Assembly (NCBI RefSeq): GCF_900637665.1
Contig: NZ_LR134386.1
Location: 372,001-436,000, forward strand
Direction: 5' to 3'
Source: Chryseobacterium nakagawai
Lineage (GTDB): Bacteria > Bacteroidota > Bacteroidia > Flavobacteriales > Weeksellaceae
Length of the DNA stretch: 64,000 bases
Below the pieces are notes generated by a model. The model saw only the letters and a program-made list of their open reading frames with translations. It did not search any database and had not been told where the DNA came from. Each line of letters begins with the position of its first letter. Position 1 is the first letter of the stretch. Positions 19,783 through 27,589 of the stretch are shown here, in pieces. The translations under genes were made by a program, and so were the position numbers.

Positions 19783-19790
19783 CAAATTTA
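19783..19790 (-). promoter_or_regulatory. -7 box of glnN
   Basis: CAAATTTA on the + strand, TAAATTTG on the minus strand, 22 bases before the glnN ATG. Confidence 0.7.
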
Positions 19791-19832
19791 CAAAAAAAAT
19801 GAAACAAAAATGATTTGACCCTAAAAAATTAA

Positions 19833-19896
19833 GGGGTGTTTTGAAATTTTATATAAATTAAACAATTGTTTGGGGTGTTTCGAGTAGGGGTGTTTG
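19833..19896. repeat. Three GGGGTGTTT direct repeats
   Basis: Copies begin at 19833, 19872 and 19887, between the divergent glnN and 20067 genes. The first is 43 bases upstream of the glnN -7 box. The rest of the 306-base gap (19761-20066) shows only the two promoters. Confidence 0.5.
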
Positions 19897-20043
19897 TTTC
19901 TGCGAAGATTAAAATGCAATATTTATCGGGGTTTGGAAAGGGTGGTAGTATATAAATACATTTTATATGATACATTCCGTGATCCTATGCGAATTTAAGC
20001 CACTTATTAAAAGATAGTTAAAATAAAATGGACAAAGATTTCG

Positions 20044-20051
20044 TATATTTG
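20044..20051 (+). promoter_or_regulatory. -7 box of the 20067 gene
   Basis: TATATTTG, 15 bases before the ATG at 20067. It lies downstream of an in-frame ATG at 20028, which it rules out as the start. Confidence 0.7.
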
Positions 20052-20066
20052 TGTGAAATTTATTTT

Positions 20067-21758
20067 ATGACAAATTCTAGAGCAAGAGAAACAACAGAGG
20101 CTATTGAAAGATTATACATCTCTATGAGACATTTATTTTATAGAGGATTTTTCAAGCCAGCAGGGGTTTCAGGAGAAAGTATCAGAAGCTTGTTGAAAAC
20201 TATTAATCCGGAAATTTATGGAACTATGAGTGTTCCAAGTAAATTGGAACTTGATGGTTTAATGTATGTACTGGACAGGCTTCCGGAGGGAATTGAAGAA
20301 TGTGCTTTTATTCATCTTACATCTGATGAAGGGTTTGATAAAGGAAGTTTCGAACCAATTGTTCCAAAGAAAAGAAGAAGAAACTGTTATAGAATAGACG
20401 AACACCAGATGAATATTGAAGTTCTTTTGGGCCGTTCCGAAATTTATGACATTCTTACCCACCTTACATTCCTATTTATAGAAGCTGATAAAATCCGTAA
20501 CCTGGCATTCATTCAGGATGAAAACTGGAAACCTACACGCGCATTCAAAATTATTGAAGAAGTAGTGAAAGGTGAAAAGAAATTCAGCAGAAAAGAGAAA
20601 GAAGTGGCACTAATTCACCTTTCCTCTTTAATAGGAAGATCTTTTGATGAAACATTAAGAGCTTACAATACTTTTGGTGATGATAATAATCCGGACCGTT
20701 TATTTAAAATCATCTATAACTTAGCGAAAGTAAGTCTTGAAGATGCAAAAGGAACTACAGAAAGAGAAATTCATTTCAGTGCAATATTAAAAGAAAGAGT
20801 AGGACACCATTACTTTGGTGAGAAATGGGCGAATAAAGTGAAGGAGGTTTTATTTGAAAATAATCTTCATAACCGTCCATTGCATATTATTTCGGCGAAC
20901 ATGCACTCTGTGAAAAATATGCTGTATGCAAATGATGCGCTTAAAAAGAAGCATAACAATGAGGTAGATTATAAGTTGTACGAAGAGATTTCTAACAAAA
21001 AAGAACTTCGTGACAAGGTCTTAAAATTTGCCATGGATGAAGGGATGATCCATATTGCTGATAAAAGTGGAAGCAATATTGATGTACAGATCATTGACCT
21101 TAGCAAAATGAACCTGAAAAATACTCCATTTGCTGATACTAAGTTCTCAGGAGATGATGTAGTAATGGTCTTTGACTATGCTTTCGGTGAACAGGCTTTT
21201 GAAGTAATGGATGAATTGCTGAAACCTTATGAACATAAGGGAGAAGTATACATGATGCATGTAAAATCAGTATCCATTATGGGTAAAGCTGGTATTCTTA
21301 CCGGAGAAAAAGGTGATATTATGATCCCAACTTCTCACATTTTTGAAGGTACCGCAGATAACTATCCTTTTGAAAATGCATTGAAGCTTGATGATTTTAA
21401 AGATGATGAACTGAAAGCTTTTGAAGGTCCTATGATCACAGTTTTAGGAACATCGCTTCAGAACAAGGATATCTTGTCCTACTTTATGAATACTTCGTGG
21501 AGAGCGATTGGTCTTGAAATGGAAGGTGCTCACTATCAGAAAGCGATTCAGGTTGCTTCTAAAATCAGACATCATATTTCACCGGATCTGTTCGTTTGCT
21601 ATGCTTATTATGCTTCGGATAATCCTTTAGAGACTGGAAGTACTTTATCTTCAGGAGGTTTAGGTCTTACAGGAGTAAAACCAACGTATCTGATTACTTT
21701 AAGAATCCTTGAAAAGATCCTAAGAAGCGGAAAGAAAGAAGTTTCTGCTAAGAAATAA
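20067..21758 (+). CDS. Uncharacterised protein (DUF6909-like) with nucleoside-phosphorylase-like C-terminal motifs
   Basis: A 563-residue cytosolic protein, start chosen at MTNSRARETTEA because the -7 box lies between an upstream ATG (20028) and this one. It resembles a conserved Bacteroidota family that I recall as DUF6909. The N-terminal half is helical and unknown. The C-terminal third has, in order, GKAGILTGEKGDIMIP, GLEMEGAHYQKA and YYASDNPLE, which match the glycine-loop/GD, ribose-binding E-M-E and catalytic S-D elements of the PNP/UDP phosphorylase superfamily. A role in nucleoside or nucleotide cleavage is an inference. Terminator follows. Confidence 0.65.
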   Translation: MTNSRARETTEAIERLYISMRHLFYRGFFKPAGVSGESIRSLLKTINPEIYGTMSVPSKLELDGLMYVLDRLPEGIEECAFIHLTSDEGFDKGSFEPIVPKKRRRNCYRIDEHQMNIEVLLGRSEIYDILTHLTFLFIEADKIRNLAFIQDENWKPTRAFKIIEEVVKGEKKFSRKEKEVALIHLSSLIGRSFDETLRAYNTFGDDNNPDRLFKIIYNLAKVSLEDAKGTTEREIHFSAILKERVGHHYFGEKWANKVKEVLFENNLHNRPLHIISANMHSVKNMLYANDALKKKHNNEVDYKLYEEISNKKELRDKVLKFAMDEGMIHIADKSGSNIDVQIIDLSKMNLKNTPFADTKFSGDDVVMVFDYAFGEQAFEVMDELLKPYEHKGEVYMMHVKSVSIMGKAGILTGEKGDIMIPTSHIFEGTADNYPFENALKLDDFKDDELKAFEGPMITVLGTSLQNKDILSYFMNTSWRAIGLEMEGAHYQKAIQVASKIRHHISPDLFVCYAYYASDNPLETGSTLSSGGLGLTGVKPTYLITLRILEKILRSGKKEVSAKK

Positions 21759-21782
21759 TTGTAATTTCAAATGATAATATCA

Positions 21783-21816
21783 GCCTCAGATGTAAAATGC
21801 ATCTGGGGCTTTTTTG
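21783..21816 (+). terminator. Terminator after the 20067 gene
   Basis: GCCTCAGATG (21783-21792) / CATCTGGGGC (21800-21809), one G-U pair, followed by T6. Confidence 0.85.
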
Positions 21817-21875
21817 TTTTAAAATACATAAAGATCTGCGCTATCTGCAAAATCTGCGAGAGATTAAAAATCAAT

Positions 21876-21901
21876 ATTTTAATTACTTATCTTTAGAAAA
21901 A
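21876..21901 (+). promoter_or_regulatory. Promoter-like block of the DinB-like gene
   Basis: Contains TATCTTTA (21888-21895), one base off TAnnTTTG. 24 of its 26 bases recur at 22536-22561 upstream of the next gene. Confidence 0.5.
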
Positions 21902-21911
21902 CATATTTATC

Positions 21912-22391
21912 ATGAGTTCAGTATCACAATTAGCCGAAAGATTCAGAGAAGTTTTGCTTGATGGTCTCTGGATTGCCAATACCAATTTTAGAGATCAGCT
22001 TTCTGATATAAACTGGGAACAAGCGACAACCAAAGTAGGTTCTTTAAATACCATTGCCATGCTTACTTTTCATATTGATTATTATATAGCTGGGCTTGTA
22101 CATGTTTTTGAAGGAGGAGATCTGGAAATAAAGGATAAATACAGCTTTGATCTTCCCCCTATTGAATCTCAAGAACAATGGGGAAGCTTGTTAAATAAAC
22201 TATGGGAGGATTCTGAAAAGTTTATAGCATTATTAGAAAAAATGCCGGATTCAAAGCTTAATGAAAAGTTTGTAGATGAAAAATATGGAACGTATCAGAG
22301 AAATATAGACGGGATGATTGAACATGCTTATTATCATTTAGGGCAGATTACTCTCATAAAAAAACTGTTGAAAGAACAATACATAGAGTAA
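21912..22391 (+). CDS. DinB-like (DfsB/YfiT superfamily) protein
   Basis: A 159-residue four-helix-bundle protein. The putative metal-binding histidines are in LTFHIDYY (helix 2) and IEHAYYHLGQI (helix 4), the usual DinB/YfiT arrangement. Members include thiol transferases (such as bacillithiol S-transferase) and damage-inducible proteins of unknown function; which applies is not visible. It stands alone between two terminators. Confidence 0.85.
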   Translation: MSSVSQLAERFREVLLDGLWIANTNFRDQLSDINWEQATTKVGSLNTIAMLTFHIDYYIAGLVHVFEGGDLEIKDKYSFDLPPIESQEQWGSLLNKLWEDSEKFIALLEKMPDSKLNEKFVDEKYGTYQRNIDGMIEHAYYHLGQITLIKKLLKEQYIE

Positions 22392-22501
22392 AGTCCAAAA
22401 TTATACTCCTAATGATCTGTGAAAATCTGTATACTCTATGATTGAAAAAATAATTTTACTTTTCATTTAACAAGACCAGTAGAAAATCATCTAAAACAGA
22501 C

Positions 22502-22540
22502 AAAACCCTCTTGTAACTCCACGTTTGAGGGTTTTATTTT
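22502..22540 (+). terminator. Terminator after the DinB-like gene
   Basis: AAAACCCTC (22502-22510) / GAGGGTTTT (22527-22535) followed by ATTTT; the T-run merges with the promoter block of the next gene. Confidence 0.75.
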
Positions 22541-22561
22541 AATTACCTACCTTTAGAAAAA
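22536..22561 (+). promoter_or_regulatory. Promoter-like block of the M1 peptidase gene
   Basis: Contains TACCTTTA (22548-22555), one base off TAnnTTTG. Near-identical to the block at 21876-21901. Confidence 0.5.
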
Positions 22562-22573
22562 ATAAAATTTTAA

Positions 22574-24412
22574 ATGAGAAAATCGGCTGCAATCATTTTT
22601 GCGTTTATCATTTCACAATTTCATGCTCAGCAAGGAGCTTATTATCAGCAGGCTGCGAAGTACAAGATGGATATTGATGTCAATGCTGAAAAATTTACCT
22701 ATCAGGGAAAACAAACCTTAGAATACACCAATAACTCACCGGATGAGCTGAATGTGGTGTATTTTCACCTGTACTGGAATGCTTTCAAGCCTAATTCCAT
22801 GATGGATCAGAGAGTGTCTTCCCAAGGGAAAAATGGTGACGGAAGGTTGCAGAAAAATGGAATCTCAACACTGTCTTCCATTCCAAAAGATCAGGAAGGA
22901 GCTCAAAATATTCACTGGATCAAACAAAATGGTAAGGATCTGAAATTTGAAGTTCAGGAAACCATTATGAAAGTATATCTGGCGGAGCCTATTCAACCAA
23001 ACTCTACAACAACTTTTACCATGGATTGGGATGCTGTAATTCCTCAGCAGATCAGAAGAAGTGGAAGAAACAATAGAGAGGGGGTGGATATGACTATGAC
23101 ACAATGGTATCCGAAGATTGCTGAATACGATTATGATGGCTGGGCAACTTTTGATTATCTGGGAAGAGAATTCCATGCACCGTTTTCAGATTTTGATGTT
23201 ACGATTAAAATTAATAAAGACTATGTAGTAGGAGCTGGAGGAATTCTTGAAAACCCAACAGAAGTAAAAGGATACGATGCTGCTGCAAAGATCAAAACAG
23301 AAAAAGATAAAAAAGCAACCTGGAAATGGACTGCGAAAAACATCCTTGATTTTGCATGGAGTGCAGACAGAGATTATTCTGTGGAAAGCTTTAATGTTCC
23401 GGAAGGTCCAAAAGTATATTTAGTCTATCTGAAGAATGATAAAACTAAGGTTTGGGGAGAAGCACAACCCTACATTACCAAGTATTTCCAGATCATGAAT
23501 TCTCATTTCGGGAAATATGTGTATCCAACTTATGCCTTTATTCAAGGAGGTGACGGTGGAATGGAGTACGGAATGTGTACCATGATTCTTGGTGAGGCTA
23601 AAGATATCAAAGGACTGATGGGACTAATGGCTCACGAAGGTTCTCACTCTTGGTACCAGCAAATGCTTGCGACTAACGAATCTGTACGTCCTTGGATGGA
23701 TGAAGGTTTTACCAGTTATGCAGAAGGATATACTATGTATCAGTTATTTCCGGAAGAGCTTCCGAATCCGTTTGCCAACACTTTGAACGCGTACAGAAAC
23801 TTTGTTAAAAAAGGAATTGAAGAACCTGCGGTTTGGTTAGGAGATCACCATGATAATGGAACTTCTTACACGTATGCTTCTTACGTAAAAGGAGAGTTGT
23901 ATCTGGTACAGTTAGGATATATTATGGGCGAACAGAAGCTCGCAGAAACGTTGAAGCAATATTATGACCAATGGAGTATGAAACACCCGTCAGACAGAGA
24001 TTTCCTTCATATTGCTCAAAAGGTTTCAGGAATGGATTTAAAATGGTTCCACAATTATTGGATCAATACTACCAAAACGATCGATTACGGAATTAAGGAG
24101 GTAAAGTATGATGCAAAATCTACTACAGTTACCCTTATCAATAACGGTCAGGTTCCGATGCCAATTGATTTCAGTGTAATGACTACGGATAAGAAAATTG
24201 TAACTTATCAGATTCCATTGAATATGACTCATACGTGGAAAGAAAAAGATGCTTATGGTGAATTCAAGACGATGCCTTACTGGCCTTGGACTCAAAAAGA
24301 ATATACGATTACCATTCCTTATACAAAATCTCAATTGTCAGTATTGGGAATTGATTTCAGCCAGAGAATCGCAGATGTGAATATGGCGGATAACTTTGTA
24401 GAAGTAAAATAA
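22574..24412 (+). CDS. M1-family metallopeptidase (aminopeptidase N-like), exported
   Basis: Gluzincin metallopeptidase of 612 residues. Residues 1-19 are a signal peptide ending near HAQQ. Zinc-site residues are H354-E355-x-x-H358 in MAHEGSHSW and E377 in WMDEGFTSYAE; the substrate-binding GGMEYG motif lies upstream, in place of the usual GAMEN. It probably cleaves peptides in the periplasm or at the surface. Single gene with its own promoter block and a strong terminator. Confidence 0.93.
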   Translation: MRKSAAIIFAFIISQFHAQQGAYYQQAAKYKMDIDVNAEKFTYQGKQTLEYTNNSPDELNVVYFHLYWNAFKPNSMMDQRVSSQGKNGDGRLQKNGISTLSSIPKDQEGAQNIHWIKQNGKDLKFEVQETIMKVYLAEPIQPNSTTTFTMDWDAVIPQQIRRSGRNNREGVDMTMTQWYPKIAEYDYDGWATFDYLGREFHAPFSDFDVTIKINKDYVVGAGGILENPTEVKGYDAAAKIKTEKDKKATWKWTAKNILDFAWSADRDYSVESFNVPEGPKVYLVYLKNDKTKVWGEAQPYITKYFQIMNSHFGKYVYPTYAFIQGGDGGMEYGMCTMILGEAKDIKGLMGLMAHEGSHSWYQQMLATNESVRPWMDEGFTSYAEGYTMYQLFPEELPNPFANTLNAYRNFVKKGIEEPAVWLGDHHDNGTSYTYASYVKGELYLVQLGYIMGEQKLAETLKQYYDQWSMKHPSDRDFLHIAQKVSGMDLKWFHNYWINTTKTIDYGIKEVKYDAKSTTVTLINNGQVPMPIDFSVMTTDKKIVTYQIPLNMTHTWKEKDAYGEFKTMPYWPWTQKEYTITIPYTKSQLSVLGIDFSQRIADVNMADNFVEVK

Positions 24413-24430
24413 AAAGATCAACATAGAGAT

Positions 24431-24467
24431 AAAAGGAGTATTTGCAAATACTCCTTTTATTTTTTTA
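24431..24467 (+). terminator. Terminator after the M1 peptidase
   Basis: 28-base perfect palindrome at 24431-24458 (arms AAAAGGAGTATTTG and its complement), then a T-run. Confidence 0.9.
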
Positions 24468-24475
24468 TAAATTTG
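24468..24475 (+). promoter_or_regulatory. -7 box of coaX
   Basis: TAAATTTG, 41 bases before the coaX ATG and directly after the preceding terminator. Confidence 0.65.
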
Positions 24476-24516
24476 GAACTCAAATTTTTTTCAAATCATA
24501 GCCTGTTTAAATATAA

Positions 24517-25275
24517 ATGAATTCAATTGTAATCAACGTAGGGAACAGCAATATCAGATTTGGCCTTTTTAATGGTGATAATTGTGATATTTCATGGGTA
24601 ATCAATACAAAACCTTATAGAACAGCAGACGAGCTTTATGTGCAAATGCTGATGCTTTATCAGACGTATAAAGTTGACCCAAAAGAAATAGAGAAAGTAA
24701 TTATAGGATCAGTAGTCCCTCAGCTCACCAAAGTGATGAGTTCAGGAATTAAGAAAATCCACGGAGTTAATCCGGTAATTGTTGATCGTACAACGCCATC
24801 AGGAGTACAGGCGAAGTCTAAGCAGATGGGAACGGATATTTATGCCAATCTTGTGGCAGCTCATAACCTTTACCCAAACAGGAAAAAGATTGTAATTGAT
24901 TTCGGAACGGCTCTTACGGCAAGCTGTGTGGCTGAAACAGGTGAAACATTGGGAGTAATTATTGCTCCGGGGATTGTAACCTCTTTAAACTCCCTGATCA
25001 ATCAGACTGCTCAGCTTCCAGATATTGAACTTAAGAGACCTAAATCTGTGTTAGGATTAGATACGGTAACCTGTATGCAAAGCGGAATGGTATATGGTTT
25101 CCTTGGGATGGTAGAAGGTTTTATTAATCGTATTAATGATGAGGTGAATGATGATTGCTTTGTGGTAGCTACAGGAGGGGTTTCTCATGTGTATAAACCT
25201 TTAACAGATAAGATTCATGTAATGGATAGACTGCATACCTTGAAAGGGCTTTATTTCCTTGGAAAAGATCTGTAG
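24517..25275 (+). CDS. coaX: Type III pantothenate kinase
   Basis: First step of coenzyme A synthesis: phosphorylation of pantothenate. It belongs to the acetate/sugar kinase-Hsp70-actin fold. N-terminal VNVGNSNIRFGLF (phosphate 1), IVIDFGTALTASCV (phosphate 2 with the catalytic Asp region), PGIVTSLNSL and the C-terminal VATGGVSH (adenosine) are visible. The 252-residue length is standard. A GNAT gene follows after 51 bases. Confidence 0.96.
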   Translation: MNSIVINVGNSNIRFGLFNGDNCDISWVINTKPYRTADELYVQMLMLYQTYKVDPKEIEKVIIGSVVPQLTKVMSSGIKKIHGVNPVIVDRTTPSGVQAKSKQMGTDIYANLVAAHNLYPNRKKIVIDFGTALTASCVAETGETLGVIIAPGIVTSLNSLINQTAQLPDIELKRPKSVLGLDTVTCMQSGMVYGFLGMVEGFINRINDEVNDDCFVVATGGVSHVYKPLTDKIHVMDRLHTLKGLYFLGKDL

Positions 25276-25326
25276 ATATCATCCAGAAATGTTGAGTTAT
25301 ACCTCAACTTTTATTTCAATATAACC

Positions 25327-25872
25327 ATGAATAATATGAAAGAATTAAAAGAATTTCCAAAAATAGAAACTGAAAGACTGATTCTCTCTCAGTTGGAAGA
25401 GAAGGATATCCCTTTTATTGTTGAGTTTCTTAAGCATAGAATTTATTCAGATCTTACCTCTAATATTCCTTATCCTTATACGGAAAATGATGCTCAGCTT
25501 TGGATAAAAATGTCCCAAGAGGCTTTTGATGATAATACTGGCTTTACCTTTGGAATTAGAAATAAAAAAGAGGAACTTATAGGTGCTATCGGGCTTCATG
25601 ACAGAGATGATGATAAGGCGGAGCTTGGATATTGGGTAGGAATTCCCTACTGGAATAAAGGATATGTTACAGAAGCAGCGAAGGCTATAGTAGATTTCGG
25701 CTTTAATGACTTAGGTTTTAATAAGATTTATGCTACTCATTTCCTTCACAATCCTGCTTCCGGAAAAATCATGGAAAAAATAGGAATGGAGCGGGAGGCT
25801 CTTTTAAAACAACATGCCAAAAAAGACGACGAATATTTTGACCTTGCTATGTATTCTATCTTCAAAGATTAA
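25327..25872 (+). CDS. GNAT N-acetyltransferase (RimJ/RimL-like)
   Basis: A 181-residue acetyl-CoA-dependent acyltransferase. IETERLILSQLEEKDI at the N-terminus, LGYWVGIPYWNKGYVTEAAKA (the acetyl-CoA loop region) and NPASGKIMEKIGM are typical of the RimJ/RimL group that acetylates protein N-termini or small amines. The substrate is unknown. No own promoter box was seen, so it may be read with coaX. Confidence 0.9.
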   Translation: MNNMKELKEFPKIETERLILSQLEEKDIPFIVEFLKHRIYSDLTSNIPYPYTENDAQLWIKMSQEAFDDNTGFTFGIRNKKEELIGAIGLHDRDDDKAELGYWVGIPYWNKGYVTEAAKAIVDFGFNDLGFNKIYATHFLHNPASGKIMEKIGMEREALLKQHAKKDDEYFDLAMYSIFKD

Positions 25873-25895
25873 TTGGGATACGACCTTATAAAAAC

Positions 25896-25928
25896 AAAAA
25901 TCAGAGAACATTATATTCTCTGATTTTT
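25896..25928. terminator. Bidirectional terminator
   Basis: AAAAATCAGAGAA (25896-25908) / TTCTCTGATTTTT (25916-25928) between the convergent GNAT gene and the leftward peptide pair; A-run and T-run on the two sides. Confidence 0.85.
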
Positions 25929-25951
25929 TTATGGTTTTCAAAAGGGCCTTT

Positions 25952-26137
25952 TTAGAGATCTCCTGTACATGAATCACATTCTTTCAATGGATAGATCCAT
26001 GTGCCACTATCCTCATTAAAAAAAGGTTGAGTTCTGCATCCGATTTTTCTTACCCCATTGTCATCAATATAAAAACATTGATCAGGGCGGATTCCACCAT
26101 TAATTTTGGCCGTTTCTTTTCTTGCTAATTTTTTCAT
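25952..26137 (-). CDS. Bacteriocin-like peptide with GG leader (copy 1)
   Basis: A 61-residue precursor. MKKLARKETAKINGG is a double-glycine-type leader of the kind found on many small Chryseobacterium peptides; cleavage after G15 would give a 46-residue product with Cys at 21, 34, 54 and 57. It is a paralogue of the gene at 26190, and their upstream sequences also match. No C39 peptidase transporter or modification enzyme is in the window, so export and maturation are unknown. Confidence 0.8.
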   Translation of the reverse strand: MKKLARKETAKINGGIRPDQCFYIDDNGVRKIGCRTQPFFNEDSGTWIYPLKECDSCTGDL

Positions 26138-26189
26138 GTTGTTTTAATTTGAAGGTAAATGGAATTAGTTTAATTGTCTTTATTCATTT

Positions 26190-26384
26190 TTAAAGATCAG
26201 TAACTGTACATGGTTGGCATGCGTATTCAGGATTTGGATAAATCCATCCTCCACAACAGTCTGGAATGGGGCCTAATTGGCATCCAAGTTTTCTCTTGCC
26301 TGTGTTAGGATCAGTGTAAAAGCATTGTCCCGGTGCGATTCCACCATTGATTTTAGCTGTTTCTTTTCTGGTTAGCTTTTTCAT
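26190..26384 (-). CDS. Bacteriocin-like peptide with GG leader (copy 2)
   Basis: A 64-residue precursor with leader MKKLTRKETAKINGG. The predicted 49-residue mature part has six Cys (21, 35, 43, 44, 56, 59), two more than its neighbour; QCFY, KRKLGC and GGWIYP align with the copy at 25952. A TACATTTG box upstream (26408-26415) probably drives both genes. Antimicrobial activity is inferred from the leader alone. Confidence 0.8.
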   Translation of the reverse strand: MKKLTRKETAKINGGIAPGQCFYTDPNTGKRKLGCQLGPIPDCCGGWIYPNPEYACQPCTVTDL

Positions 26385-26407
26385 ATTGTTTTAATTTGAA
26401 TGTAAAT

Positions 26408-26415
26408 CAAATGTA
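26408..26415 (-). promoter_or_regulatory. -7 box of the bacteriocin-like pair
   Basis: CAAATGTA on the + strand is TACATTTG on the minus strand, 24 bases before the ATG at 26384. No comparable box lies in front of the second gene. Confidence 0.55.
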
Positions 26416-26472
26416 GGTAATTATTTGATTACTTGTATCTTGTTTTTCAATATGCGGTGACAAAAAAGAAAC

Positions 26473-26904
26473 TTATCTTTTGCTTTTAAAAAAATCTTTA
26501 ACAATGGTAGAGCACTCATTTTCCATAATCCCTGTAATGACTTCTGTTTTTGGATGTAGAGAAAGGTGTTTATTGATAAAACCCCTCTGTTCATCTCTGG
26601 CACCAATAACTACTTTGGAAATCTGTGACCATGATAAAGCTCCTGAGCACATGACACATGGCTCCATGGTAACATAAAGAGTACAATCCTTTAGATATTT
26701 ACCTCCTAAGAAATTAGCGGCTGAGGTGATAGCCTGCATTTCTGCATGGGCAGTAACGTCGTTTAATGTTTCAGTGAGGTTGTGTGCTTTTGCAATAACA
26801 CGGTTGTTGGAAACAACCACACATCCGATAGGAACTTCATCCTGTTCCAAAGCAGCCGCTGCTTCCTGTAGGGCCATTTTCATATAATATTCGTCTGTAA
26901 ACAT
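26473..26904 (-). CDS. tadA: tRNA-specific adenosine deaminase TadA-like nucleoside deaminase
   Basis: Zinc deaminase, most likely converting A34 to inosine in tRNA-Arg(ACG). The zinc site is visible as NDVTAHAEMQAI (His and catalytic Glu) and MEPCVMCSGAL (two Cys). The 143-residue length and DEVPIGCVVV motif fit TadA; guanine or cytosine deaminases of the same fold are less likely. It lies 5 bases after the stop of the TonB-like gene, so the two form an operon. Confidence 0.9.
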   Translation of the reverse strand: MFTDEYYMKMALQEAAAALEQDEVPIGCVVVSNNRVIAKAHNLTETLNDVTAHAEMQAITSAANFLGGKYLKDCTLYVTMEPCVMCSGALSWSQISKVVIGARDEQRGFINKHLSLHPKTEVITGIMENECSTIVKDFFKSKR

Positions 26905-26909
26905 CTAAT

Positions 26910-27536
26910 TTAATCAACCATCGTTAAAGTTAAAGGAATCCTGAAACGGAATCTTGCCGGATCACCCTTTACCATTGCGGGAGAAAATTTTTCAGAAATA
27001 GAGTAGAGGGCAATTTCAGCTTGTCTGTTGAACGTAAAATTATCACCCTGAGCATGAACGTTACTTACGCTTCCATCTTTTTCCACAATAAATATAACAT
27101 CTGTTTTTACTGTTTTGGAATCAGAGTTCACCCCCTCTACATAAAGAAGATCTGCAACCTCTTGTCGTAGGGTATTGATGCCTCCGGGATAATCTGCCAT
27201 CTTTTCTACATTCGCAGATTTATCGGTAAAATCCTGAGAGATTCCTTTTGTTGTTTTTAAAGTCTGAAGATCTTCAATATTTCTTACCCTCAACAGTGCT
27301 CCAATTAAAGCAGTGTTTTCAATGCTATCCATTTTTTTCATAAAAAAAAGAAAATCTCCTTTGATCGCATCTTTTTTAAGAACATTGGATTCTGCATCAA
27401 ATTTTTTCTTGAATTCATTATTTAGCATACCTCTATGCTGGTTGTAATAATTTTTTACCAACCGGAATTCCTCTTTTTGCTGAGATAAACAAAATGAAGA
27501 AATCATACAAAATATGCAAATGAATAAAGTTCTCAA
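26910..27536 (-). CDS. Exported protein with TonB C-terminal-like domain
   Basis: A 208-residue protein with a signal peptide at the N-terminus (cleavage near FCLSQQ). The C-terminal half, from YPGGINTLRQEVADLL to the PLTLTMVD end, follows the TonB C-terminal domain pattern common in Bacteroidota proteins. There is no membrane anchor beyond the signal peptide, so it is not a full energy transducer. The start is a TTG at 27536; the first ATG (27506) would cut the signal peptide short. Confidence 0.75.
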   Translation of the reverse strand: MRTLFICIFCMISSFCLSQQKEEFRLVKNYYNQHRGMLNNEFKKKFDAESNVLKKDAIKGDFLFFMKKMDSIENTALIGALLRVRNIEDLQTLKTTKGISQDFTDKSANVEKMADYPGGINTLRQEVADLLYVEGVNSDSKTVKTDVIFIVEKDGSVSNVHAQGDNFTFNRQAEIALYSISEKFSPAMVKGDPARFRFRIPLTLTMVD

Positions 27537-27589
27537 TAGGGATATTTATGTAAATATAACTAAAAAATATGAGATTGATTCAGCATCTG

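Noticed and set aside
20028..20066. Upstream ATG at 20028 as the start of the phosphorylase-like gene
   Set aside because: The TATATTTG box at 20044-20051 lies downstream of it.
26190..26384. Lanthipeptide or other modified-peptide cluster
   Set aside because: No modification enzyme, protease or transporter gene is present near the two GG-leader peptides.
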